13,865 bases of DNA from assembly GCA_002422265.1 (NCBI GenBank), contig DIUB01000201.1, positions 1 through 13,865 on the forward strand. The letters run 5' to 3'. A program made the translations under genes and the position numbers. Source of the stretch: Geobacter sp. UBA6169 (lineage in GTDB: Bacteria > Desulfobacterota > Desulfuromonadia > Geobacterales > Pseudopelobacteraceae). The notes under the pieces were generated by a model, which was given only the letters and a program-made list of their open reading frames with translations, did no database searches and had not been told where the DNA came from. The first letter of the stretch is position 1. The number at the start of each line of letters is the position of its first letter. This document shows positions 5,924 through 13,267 of this stretch, piece by piece.

Positions 5924-6886
5924 ATGGCTCAAGTAACCGGCAGCAACTGTAAACTGATTGTTGACCAAGAAACCACCTTCGGTACCACCCCGGCATCCCC
6001 GGCAGCAGTGCTGGTACCGTTCAAGGATGAAGGTTTTCAGGCATCAACCGAAACCATCACCAGCGACATCATCACCGGAGACCGCAACCAGCGTTCGCCC
6101 ATGTACGGCAATACCAGCGTCAAGGGATCGTTCAGCACTGAACTGTCAGCCTACATGGGGCTGTACCTCAAGCACCTGCTTGGTAGTGTCACCACCACCG
6201 GTACCGGCCCCAGTTACACCCATGTTTTCAAAGTCGGCGCTTTGCCCGTCAGCCTCTGCTTTGAAAAGCAATTTCCCGATCTGACACAGTTCTTCCTCTA
6301 CAACGGCTGCCGGATCAGCAAGGGCAGCTTTGACTTCAAGCCTGCCGGTCCTGTTGCCACCTCCTTTGATTTGGTAGGTCGCAAGCGCACCATCAGCGGC
6401 ACCAGCTTTGACGCAACACCGACTGATTTGGGTCATATAGCGTTTGAGGGATTCAGCGCCGAACTGCTTGAGGGTGGGACAAAAATCGCCATTGTTACCG
6501 GCACCAAGTTTGATATCGACAATGATATCCAGTCTGACCTCTACACCATTGGCGGCGGCGGACTGGTTCACTCCCTGCCGGAAGGCAAGAACAAGACCAG
6601 CGGCAACCTGACCGCCATCTTTGACAGCATGGATCTGTTGAATAAGGCCATTGCACGGCAAACCACCAGTCTGAAGCTTACCCTTTCGCTGGGTACCGGT
6701 GCCGGTACGTCCGGTAATGAGTCGATCGAGTTCCTGATCCCTGAACTGAAACTGCAGGAGACTGACCCGATCATCAAGGACAGCAAAGGGATCATGCTCG
6801 ATCTGCCGTTCTCTGCTTTCTACAACGCCAGCACCGAGGCCAGCAGCATCCAGATCACCCTGAAGAACACCCAGGCTTCAATTTAA
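5924..6886 (+). CDS. Major tail tube protein
   Basis: This 320-residue protein resembles the long tail tube family (Phage_tube_2 type): N-terminal VTGSNCKLIVDQETTFGTTP (residues about 4-23), then SDIITGDRNQRSP and GNTSVKGSFSTEL, the strand pattern in which hexamer rings stack to form the tail tube. A central FLYNGCRISKGSFDF segment and a C-terminal half with DIDNDIQSDLYTIGGGG and PEGKNKTSGNLTAIF look like a second, related beta domain; two-domain tube proteins are common in this length class. ATG 5924 lies seven nt after AAGGAG (5911-5916), the best initiation signal of the tail genes, fitting a protein needed in large amounts. A 161-nt structured leader follows before the next gene. Confidence 0.88.
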   Translation: MAQVTGSNCKLIVDQETTFGTTPASPAAVLVPFKDEGFQASTETITSDIITGDRNQRSPMYGNTSVKGSFSTELSAYMGLYLKHLLGSVTTTGTGPSYTHVFKVGALPVSLCFEKQFPDLTQFFLYNGCRISKGSFDFKPAGPVATSFDLVGRKRTISGTSFDATPTDLGHIAFEGFSAELLEGGTKIAIVTGTKFDIDNDIQSDLYTIGGGGLVHSLPEGKNKTSGNLTAIFDSMDLLNKAIARQTTSLKLTLSLGTGAGTSGNESIEFLIPELKLQETDPIIKDSKGIMLDLPFSAFYNASTEASSIQITLKNTQASI

Positions 6887-7047
6887 CTTCGGCTTCGCTC
6901 AGTTACCGGTTGGTTGGCGGGGCCTCTTACCTCCTTTCAGAGGTCGGGGGCCTCGCGAACCCACTTACCGCCTTTTTTAATTCAATGACCAACAACGAAT
7001 TTATGGCCGAACTTGAGGCCATACCATTACCGAAAGGAACCTCTGCA
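6887..7047 (+). promoter_or_regulatory. Structured leader with terminator-like fold between tail tube and chaperone genes
   Basis: This 161-nt gap is exceptional in an otherwise packed operon. GGCGG (6916-6920) can pair with CCGCC (6968-6972), which is followed at once by six T (6973-6978), as in an intrinsic terminator. Inside it, GGCCTCT (6921-6927) pairs with AGAGGTC (6939-6945) including one G-T pair, giving a hairpin whose loop carries ACCTCCTTTC. That loop sequence resembles the 3' end of 16S rRNA, and its TCCTTTC (6932-6938) is complementary to GAAAGGA (7032-7038), the ribosome binding site of the next gene. The octamer GGGGCCTC is repeated at 6919-6926 and 6947-6954. Likely role: lowering expression of the chaperone relative to the tube protein. 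Confidence 0.45.
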
Positions 7048-7452
7048 ATGAATCTCTACAAAACCTTCAAAGCCAATGACGATCTTGAAAAGCAGGGTAT
7101 CGAGCTGCAGCTGGGGGATGATGTCTCTATCCGGCTGGCCCGTGCCGGTGGCAGCAACCAGAAATTCGGCAAGCTGTTAGGGGATCGTCTGAAGCCCTAC
7201 CGCAGACAGATTGACAACGGCACCATGGATGATGCCGTGGCAGCCAAGATCATGGCCGAGGTGTACGCCGATTGCGTGGTGCTTGGCTGGCAGGGTGTTG
7301 CAGATGAGCACGGCAACCCCCTGGCCTTTACCCGCGACAACTGCGTAAAACTGTTTACTGATCTGCCGGAGCTGTTCCGTGTGGTGCAGGAAGAAGCCGG
7401 ACGCCTGGCCAACTTCCGCGCCCAAGACAGAGAGGAAGACGCAAAAAACTAA
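7048..7452 (+). CDS. Tail assembly chaperone, short form (lambda gpG equivalent)
   Basis: This 134-residue protein begins MNLYKTFKANDDLEKQGIEL, followed by IRLARAGGSNQKFGKLL, a pattern I recognise from tail assembly chaperones encoded between tube and tape measure genes. Such proteins coat the tape measure during tail assembly and are absent from the finished virion. The start is ATG 7048 with AAAGGA (7033-7038) nine nt upstream. The frame is open further back to a TTG at 6910 and includes an ATG at 6985, but those codons lie in the structured leader, lack ribosome binding sites and would add an atypical N terminus. The frame ends GCA AAA AAC TAA, so the stop directly follows a slippery heptamer. 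Confidence 0.8.
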   Translation: MNLYKTFKANDDLEKQGIELQLGDDVSIRLARAGGSNQKFGKLLGDRLKPYRRQIDNGTMDDAVAAKIMAEVYADCVVLGWQGVADEHGNPLAFTRDNCVKLFTDLPELFRVVQEEAGRLANFRAQDREEDAKN

Positions 7453-7493
7453 CCGGCTACCTGCGGCACGGCCTGCAATGGTCAGACCGCAGG
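7432..7493 (+). promoter_or_regulatory. Programmed -1 ribosomal frameshift signal
   Basis: A AAA AAC lies at 7443-7449 in the correct phase (gcA AAA AAC TAA), a canonical X XXY YYZ heptamer. GAGGA at 7432-7436, six nt upstream, is Shine-Dalgarno-like, as at the bacterial dnaX frameshift site. Downstream, CCTGCGG (7460-7466) pairs perfectly with CCGCAGG (7487-7493), a 7-bp stem starting 10 nt after the heptamer, with GCC/GGT able to pair inside the loop. The -1 frame then stays open to TGA 7773-7775. Confidence 0.85.
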
Positions 7494-7775
7494 GAGCAGC
7501 TGGAGCAGTTCAGGGCTGCAACGGGAGACTATCCGGATGATTATCTGGCAGTGGAACCGCTGCAGCCCTGGAACCAGCCAATCTACCAGGCGTTTAACGC
7601 CCTCTCAGGATCCCGTCAGTGGACCATGGGAGGGGCAGCAGCCATACCGTTCAGTGAGATTATCGCATACCTGCATTGGCAGGGGATCACTGGCGAAGAT
7701 GCCGCAGATTGGCTGCACCTGATCAGAGAGCTGGACGGGGCGTACCTGGAAGAAGTGAACCGGAAAAAGGATTGA
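7449..7775 (+). CDS. Frameshift extension of the tail chaperone (lambda gpT equivalent)
   Basis: This frame is reached by a -1 shift on A AAA AAC and adds 108 residues to the 134-residue chaperone, giving a 242-residue long form that begins the new part with Leu-Thr-Gly-Tyr. Its first possible start codon is a GTG at 7551, over 30 codons in, with no ribosome binding site, so it is very unlikely to be translated alone. The sequence is compact, with many Trp (WSDRREQLEQF, LQPWNQP, QWTMGG, YLHWQG, DWLHL), and ends with a charged helix LIRELDGAYLEEVNRKKD. In lambda the gpGT fusion, made in a few percent of cases, binds both tape measure and tube protein. The TMP gene starts three nt after its stop. 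Confidence 0.82.
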   Translation, partial: LTGYLRHGLQWSDRREQLEQFRAATGDYPDDYLAVEPLQPWNQPIYQAFNALSGSRQWTMGGAAAIPFSEIIAYLHWQGITGEDAADWLHLIRELDGAYLEEVNRKKD

Positions 7776-7778
7776 GTG

Positions 7779-10700
7779 ATGGCCGACAATACCGTGCAAA
7801 TCAAAATAACCGGCGATGCCAGCGGATTCGCTCCGGCCAGCAAAACAGTCAAGCGTGATCTGGATAGCATCGGCACATCAACGGTATCGGTGCGCGGCGC
7901 TGTCGAGCAACTGAAAGGCGCACTGGCCGGACTGGCCGGTGCTGCCGCACTTACCGCCCTGGTCAAATCCTCTCTTGATGCCGCCCTACAGATGGAGCGG
8001 CTGCAAAAGATGATGACCGCCGCAACCGGCAGCGCCGCCCTGGCCGCCAAAGAGCTGGAGTATGTGCGCTCAACCGCCACCAGACTGGGGCTTGATCTGG
8101 CAACCACCGCAGACAGCTACGGCAAATTTCTGGCCGCCATCAGAGGCACCACCCTGGAAGGTGAACGGGGCCGCAAGGTCTTTGAATCGGTATCAGGGGC
8201 TGCATCGGCTCTGGGGCTTTCTGCTGCCGATACATCAGGCGTATTCAATGCACTGCAACAGATGATGAGTAAAGGCAAGGTGCAGGCCGAAGAACTGCGC
8301 GGGCAACTGGGCGAGCGCCTGCCCGGTGCCTTTAAGCTGGCGGCCGATGCCATGGGTATGACCACTGCCGAACTGGACAAGGCCCTGCAAAGCGGAAAGG
8401 TAATGGCAGAGGACCTGTTGCCCAAGCTGGCCGATCAGTTAGATAAGAAATTTGGCGGTGCTGCGTTATCAGCACAGAATCAGCTGAATCTGATGAATAA
8501 TGCGATCTTTGAAGCCAAGGCTGCGCTTGGTGCCGCCTTAATCCCGGCGTTTACCGATGCCGTCAAGGCTATGGCCCCAGCGCTTGAACTGCTGAAAGAG
8601 TTTGTTGGCGGCCTGCAGATCATCGCCATAAAAGCCGCCCACGCCTGGGACAACATGACCGGCAACTACAGCATGGATGAAAAGCGCCGGACCATGCAGG
8701 CCCGTGAAGAAGCCATAGCCGACCTGATGAAGCGCTACACCCCGCAGGCCGCTGACTACTCCGCAGCAGAGGCGGCAAAGCAGGCTCTTAACATTCGTCA
8801 GGCTTTGGCTGGTGGAGACAAGCCCAAAAGCACCACCAAAGACACCCTTGCTGCAGAGCTGCGCGCCCACGAAAAGTACCTTGATGATCTGCGCCGCGCC
8901 CAGGGTGAATACCATAAATACAAGCTGGCCCTGCTTGATGCAGAGGTAGCCGCAAACGACAACGCCCGTGCCCTGGAACTGGCAAAGCTGGACAGCCTGC
9001 GCGGTCAGGATTTGATCAGCGAGGCCGCTTATCTGGCACAGAAAAACGGCATCAATAACAGCGCGGCCGATGAAAAGGTAAACTACCTCAAGCGCAAACT
9101 CTCGGAAGCCATAGATGTAGAGCGCAACGCCCTGCTGGAACTGAATGCCGACATGACCGGCACAACTGCCCAAGTATCTGAATACCACCGGTCTATTATT
9201 GATCAGGTCAACATCCGCAAACAGCTTGAAAAAGCGACCAACGAGCAGGCCATCACCGGCGTCAGGGGCCAGCTGGCCATCCAGCAGCAGATCACCTCTG
9301 AGGTTGAAAAACTGAAAGACCTGCAGAACGCCACCACCGATATCAACATCAGCATGGCCGCCGGCAGTGATCCGGCAGCGCAGCAGATGGCCCAGATTGA
9401 AGAGCGTTACCGCCGCGAAAAAGAGCTGATACAGGACAAGCTGACCGCCCTTGAGCAGGCCAACCTGACCGAAACCGCCATGTATCAGGCGCTGTCTGAA
9501 AACATCATCGCCATGGCTGCCAAGCGTGAGCAGGATATTGTCAACATCCAGCGCAGACAGAGCGAAGAGGGCTGGCAGGCAGTTGTTGGTGCTGCTCAAA
9601 AGGCATTCCCCAAGCTCACCGGCCTGGATAAAGCTGTCACTGCAGCCTTTAAGGATCACACCAAGTACCGGCTGGCAACCGAGCAGGAACGTGCCGCCGG
9701 TGCCCAGAAGCTGGTTAAGGATGAAACCCGCTCCAACCTCTCTATGTACAGCAGCTACGCCGGTGCTGCCGGTGCTGTGTTTGAAGGTCTGGCAGCCACG
9801 CAGGACACCACCAGCCGGGCAGGTTTTGAAACCGCCAAGGCATTCAACATTGCTGCTGCGGTTATGAACACCGCCATGGCAATTACCAACGCGCTGGCCA
9901 CAGTGCAGCCGTATCCCGCAGCTGTTGCCGCTGCTGTCATGGCTGGCGCAATGGGCGCGATGCAGATAGCCACAATTGCCAGCACCTCCTTTGGCGGTAC
10001 GGCAGCAGCCCCCAGCGTGCCATCAGCCGGGACATTCAGCGGCGGTTCCGCCATGTTCGGTGGCGCTGTAGGCGGATCAATCGGCAATCAGTACACCTCT
10101 GTTGGAGAAAGCCAGGACCAGGCATCGCTGCAGCGGATAGCAGACAGCATGGAAAATGCGTCGCTTGCCCTTGGTCGTGTAGCAGACGGATTGACCAAAG
10201 TTGAAGACCTGTTCGGTGATGACACCTTCATGAGCAAGGCGCTTGAGTCCATCGCCTATGCATCCACAACCTTCAGCTACATCAGCGACAAAAACCGTTC
10301 CATCATGCACACCGCCCAGCTGGATATGACCGCCGGTGATGTGGCCACCCGCGTCATGGAGTACTTTGAGTCCAAGCAGTCAGACGGCTGGCGCAATTAC
10401 GCCCAGACCTGGACCGCAGGCGGCGGCTTTGAAGCGCTGGTACAGCAGTCTCTTGACCGGGTAGCCTCTCAGATCATGCGCGGCGCTGCCGTCATGAGCA
10501 GCACCGCCAACCTGACTGCAGCTGATATCGACAAGCGTGAAATCAAACTGGTGGGCCGTAAGCCGGAAGATATCGCCGCTGATCTTGAAGACTGGTTTGC
10601 TGATGCATCCGGTGCCATGGCCATGACCATTGAAGGGCTGATCGACTTCACCTTCTACGGTGAGAATGCCTTTGACGCCCTCATGCGACTCTCAACCGCC

Positions 10701-12368
10701 CTGCAAAGTACCAATGAAGCATTTGAGCTGATCGGCGCAACCCTGATTGACGATACCATGGCCGGCGGCAATGCCGCTTACAAGCTGCAGCAGCTGATGG
10801 GTGGCACAGAGGCCTTTGCGGAATCAATAGACACCTACTTTACCACCATGTTCAGCGAGGCCGAGCAGGACGCAGCCAAGGCAGCGCAGGCAGAACGGCA
10901 GGTCCGGACGGCATTTAACGAGATAGCCACGGTCATGACCGTATCCATGCCTAACACCCGCGAAGAGTTCCGCAACCTGGTCAACAGCCTTGATCTGACC
11001 GATGAAAGCGCGGCGAGTGTATTTGCCGCGTTGATGAACGTATCTGAATCTTTCGGCACGGTCATGGATGCTGCAGACGAAGCCGCTGCCAAGCTGCAAG
11101 AGATCAGTAGCGCCATGCAGGATCTGGACGTGCGGTATCTGCAGGCAACCGGCCAGGGTGATGCAGCCGATGCACTCAGCCGCCAGCTGTCAGCCCAGCG
11201 TGAGATTGAGGCTGCTATTGCCGACAACATGGGTGATGCCTACATTGCCCGGTTGCGTGACGTGTTGCGGTTGGAAGAGCAGGCAGTGAATGAATCAGCT
11301 GCAGCCGCAGCATTATCTGATGCCACCACCGCCCTTAAAAACAGCTTTGCCGCTGAAAAAGCCGCCCTGACTACGGCCTACAACACAGAGCTGGACCGGC
11401 TTAACACCAACCTTGATGCAGCCAAAACCGTGGTGTCTGACCTGACCGGCTATGTCAACAAGCTGCGCTCGGCCTCCGATCGGATGCAGCTGCAAGATGC
11501 GGCATACCAGCGCAGCCAGTATGCCGCCGCCCAGGCAATGCTTGCTGCCACCCTGGTAGCAGCCCGTGGGGGTGATCTCTCAGCCCTGCGTGATATGGAC
11601 GCGTCACTGGAGATCCTTACCAATCAGGGGCAAGACGCATACGCCAACAGCACTGATTACCAGCGCGATTTCTGGCAGACCAAGAACAGTATCCTTGAGC
11701 TTGAGCAGTTGGCCGGCAACCAGCTGACCGATGCTGAAAGAGCCGTCGCCCTGGCACAGGATCAGATCAGCCTCCTGAAAACCCAGCACGATGCACAGCT
11801 GGCCGCCATGGACGCACAGTTAAACGCGCTGCAGGGCATCAACACCAGCGTACTGTCTCTGGCTGATGCCATTGCCAGCTATCAGGCCGCATCTGCCGCC
11901 GCAACTGCAATAAAGGCCGTATCGGCAACGCCTGCGGTGACTGATCCAATAGCAAACCTGTATCAGACCATACTCGGTCGAGCGCCAGAGGCGGAAGGGT
12001 ATGTCTACTGGACCAGTCAGATGGCAGCAGGTGTTGCCCTCGCTGATATAGCAGCGTCGTTTTATGACAGCCCAGAATATAAGGCGCTAAACAGCTATGC
12101 CGTCGGCACCAGCTTTGTGCCGTATGACATGACCGCAAACATCCACCAAGGGGAAATCATTATTGACCGGCAGAGCGCCGACGTGCTGCGCAGGTACGGC
12201 ATACCTGCCAACGGATCGGCAGACAATGCCGCCCTGGTGGAAGAGGTGCGCATGCTGCGGACCGAACTGCGGGCTGCGCAGTATGAAATTGCCAAAAACA
12301 CTCAAAAGACCGCCCGACTGATGGATAGATGGGACGGTGACGGTATGCCGGAGGTACGCGCGGCATGA
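7779..12368 (+). CDS. Tail tape measure protein
   Basis: This 1529-residue protein sets tail length and enters the cell envelope at DNA injection. Residues about 60-230 match the conserved tape measure N-terminal domain (LAGAAALTALVKSS, TADSYGKFLAAIRGT, GVFNALQQMMSKGKVQAEELRGQLGERLPGAF). Residues about 350-620 are Ala/Glu/Lys/Gln-rich coiled coil. A hydrophobic stretch at 689-735 could span a membrane, followed by a Gly/Ser-rich linker. Residues about 1270-1390 are again coiled coil, about 1390-1437 look like a DUF4214 unit (NLYQTILGRAPEAEGYVYW), and the end has the usual VPYDMTANIHQGEIIID motif and a final helix. I see no cysteine. ATG 7779 follows AAGG by eight nt; the GTG just before it (7776) is less likely. 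The stop overlaps the next start (ATGA). Confidence 0.93.
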   Translation: MADNTVQIKITGDASGFAPASKTVKRDLDSIGTSTVSVRGAVEQLKGALAGLAGAAALTALVKSSLDAALQMERLQKMMTAATGSAALAAKELEYVRSTATRLGLDLATTADSYGKFLAAIRGTTLEGERGRKVFESVSGAASALGLSAADTSGVFNALQQMMSKGKVQAEELRGQLGERLPGAFKLAADAMGMTTAELDKALQSGKVMAEDLLPKLADQLDKKFGGAALSAQNQLNLMNNAIFEAKAALGAALIPAFTDAVKAMAPALELLKEFVGGLQIIAIKAAHAWDNMTGNYSMDEKRRTMQAREEAIADLMKRYTPQAADYSAAEAAKQALNIRQALAGGDKPKSTTKDTLAAELRAHEKYLDDLRRAQGEYHKYKLALLDAEVAANDNARALELAKLDSLRGQDLISEAAYLAQKNGINNSAADEKVNYLKRKLSEAIDVERNALLELNADMTGTTAQVSEYHRSIIDQVNIRKQLEKATNEQAITGVRGQLAIQQQITSEVEKLKDLQNATTDINISMAAGSDPAAQQMAQIEERYRREKELIQDKLTALEQANLTETAMYQALSENIIAMAAKREQDIVNIQRRQSEEGWQAVVGAAQKAFPKLTGLDKAVTAAFKDHTKYRLATEQERAAGAQKLVKDETRSNLSMYSSYAGAAGAVFEGLAATQDTTSRAGFETAKAFNIAAAVMNTAMAITNALATVQPYPAAVAAAVMAGAMGAMQIATIASTSFGGTAAAPSVPSAGTFSGGSAMFGGAVGGSIGNQYTSVGESQDQASLQRIADSMENASLALGRVADGLTKVEDLFGDDTFMSKALESIAYASTTFSYISDKNRSIMHTAQLDMTAGDVATRVMEYFESKQSDGWRNYAQTWTAGGGFEALVQQSLDRVASQIMRGAAVMSSTANLTAADIDKREIKLVGRKPEDIAADLEDWFADASGAMAMTIEGLIDFTFYGENAFDALMRLSTALQSTNEAFELIGATLIDDTMAGGNAAYKLQQLMGGTEAFAESIDTYFTTMFSEAEQDAAKAAQAERQVRTAFNEIATVMTVSMPNTREEFRNLVNSLDLTDESAASVFAALMNVSESFGTVMDAADEAAAKLQEISSAMQDLDVRYLQATGQGDAADALSRQLSAQREIEAAIADNMGDAYIARLRDVLRLEEQAVNESAAAAALSDATTALKNSFAAEKAALTTAYNTELDRLNTNLDAAKTVVSDLTGYVNKLRSASDRMQLQDAAYQRSQYAAAQAMLAATLVAARGGDLSALRDMDASLEILTNQGQDAYANSTDYQRDFWQTKNSILELEQLAGNQLTDAERAVALAQDQISLLKTQHDAQLAAMDAQLNALQGINTSVLSLADAIASYQAASAAATAIKAVSATPAVTDPIANLYQTILGRAPEAEGYVYWTSQMAAGVALADIAASFYDSPEYKALNSYAVGTSFVPYDMTANIHQGEIIIDRQSADVLRRYGIPANGSADNAALVEEVRMLRTELRAAQYEIAKNTQKTARLMDRWDGDGMPEVRAA

Positions 12369-13255
12369 AGATAATACGGCCAACCACCATAACCGATGCC
12401 ATCCTGACCAGCAGCACCGTTGCTGAGACAGACTACGCCGCCTATAACGCCGCAACCACGTATGCGCTGGGCGATCGTGTCATTGTCACCACCGGCGTAC
12501 ATAAAATCTATGAGTCTCTGCAGGCTGGAAACGTGGGTCATGCCGTCACTGATGACAGCTGGTGGCTTGAAATATCGGCAACCAATCGCTGGAAGGTTTT
12601 TGACGGTAAAATTGCCGACCAGACCAGCAACGCCACCAGCATCAACTATGTTCTGGCACCTGGGGCCATTGACGCCATTGCCCTGCTGAATATGGACGCA
12701 ACCAGCGTGCAGATCACCCTGACCGATCCAACCTATGGCGTGGTGTATGACCAAACCATTGACCTGGTATCAACCAGTAACGTGGTGGATGGGTACACGT
12801 ACTTTTTTGAGCCGATCACCCGCCGCACTGCTCTGGCCCTGCTGGACATTCCGCCCTACAGCGCAGCATCAGGAAGCATCACCATCGCCAACACCGGCGG
12901 CACTGCAAAGGTAGGCGAGATTGTACTGGGGCGCCAGTCTGATATTGGTGAAACCGAATACGGGCCGAGCATCGGCATTATCGACTACAGCAAAAAAGAG
13001 GCAGACACATTTGGCAACTATATTGTGCTTGAACGGGCTTACAGCAAGAGGATCAGCTGCCAGCTGTTTCTGCTGAACGGCAAAGTCGATGAAGTAGTGC
13101 GGCAGCTGGAACTGTATCGAGCCACACCACTGGTATGGGTGGCTGCAGAGGATTTCAGCAGCCTGATTGTCTATGGATTTTACAAGAGCTTTGACATTGT
13201 AATACCCGGCCCAACTGTAAGCAACTGCAGCCTTGAAATCGAAGGACTGACATAA
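12365..13255 (+). CDS. Tail tip / distal tail protein with carbohydrate-binding-like insert
   Basis: This 296-residue protein belongs to a phage group encoded right after the tape measure. Residues 24-70 resemble a chitin/cellulose-binding module of the CBM5/12 type: YNAATTYALGDRVIV, then YESLQAGNVGHAVTDDSWWLEI, with the aromatic residues such modules use to stack on sugars. The rest is predicted all-beta, with a conserved-looking C-terminal half (GPSIGIIDYSKKEADTFGN, LERAYSKR, ending VYGFYKSFDIVIP and CSLEIEGLT). By position it should sit at the tail tip, where distal tail proteins attach to the tube and carry fibres. GGAGGT (12350-12355) lies nine nt before the ATG, inside the end of the tape measure gene. 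The exact structural class is not certain. Confidence 0.7.
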   Translation: MKIIRPTTITDAILTSSTVAETDYAAYNAATTYALGDRVIVTTGVHKIYESLQAGNVGHAVTDDSWWLEISATNRWKVFDGKIADQTSNATSINYVLAPGAIDAIALLNMDATSVQITLTDPTYGVVYDQTIDLVSTSNVVDGYTYFFEPITRRTALALLDIPPYSAASGSITIANTGGTAKVGEIVLGRQSDIGETEYGPSIGIIDYSKKEADTFGNYIVLERAYSKRISCQLFLLNGKVDEVVRQLELYRATPLVWVAAEDFSSLIVYGFYKSFDIVIPGPTVSNCSLEIEGLT

Positions 13256-13267
13256 GGAGCAACGCCC

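Noticed and set aside
6693..6708. GTACCG/CGGTAC inverted repeat in the tail tube gene
   Set aside because: It encodes a Gly/Thr/Ala-rich stretch using the preferred GGT and ACC codons, so the symmetry is probably a by-product of coding.
6910..7047. N-terminal extension of the tail chaperone from TTG 6910 or ATG 6985
   Set aside because: No ribosome binding site for either; the sequence forms the structured leader, and the family's usual N terminus begins at the Met encoded at 7048.
7551..7775. Independent 74-residue gene starting at GTG 7551
   Set aside because: No ribosome binding site, and the frame is open back to the slippery heptamer, which explains it better as a frameshift extension.
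8538..9659. 373-residue minus-strand open frame inside the tape measure gene
   Set aside because: It is antisense to strongly supported coding sequence, has no family resemblance, and is expected from the codon pattern of an Ala/Leu-rich gene.
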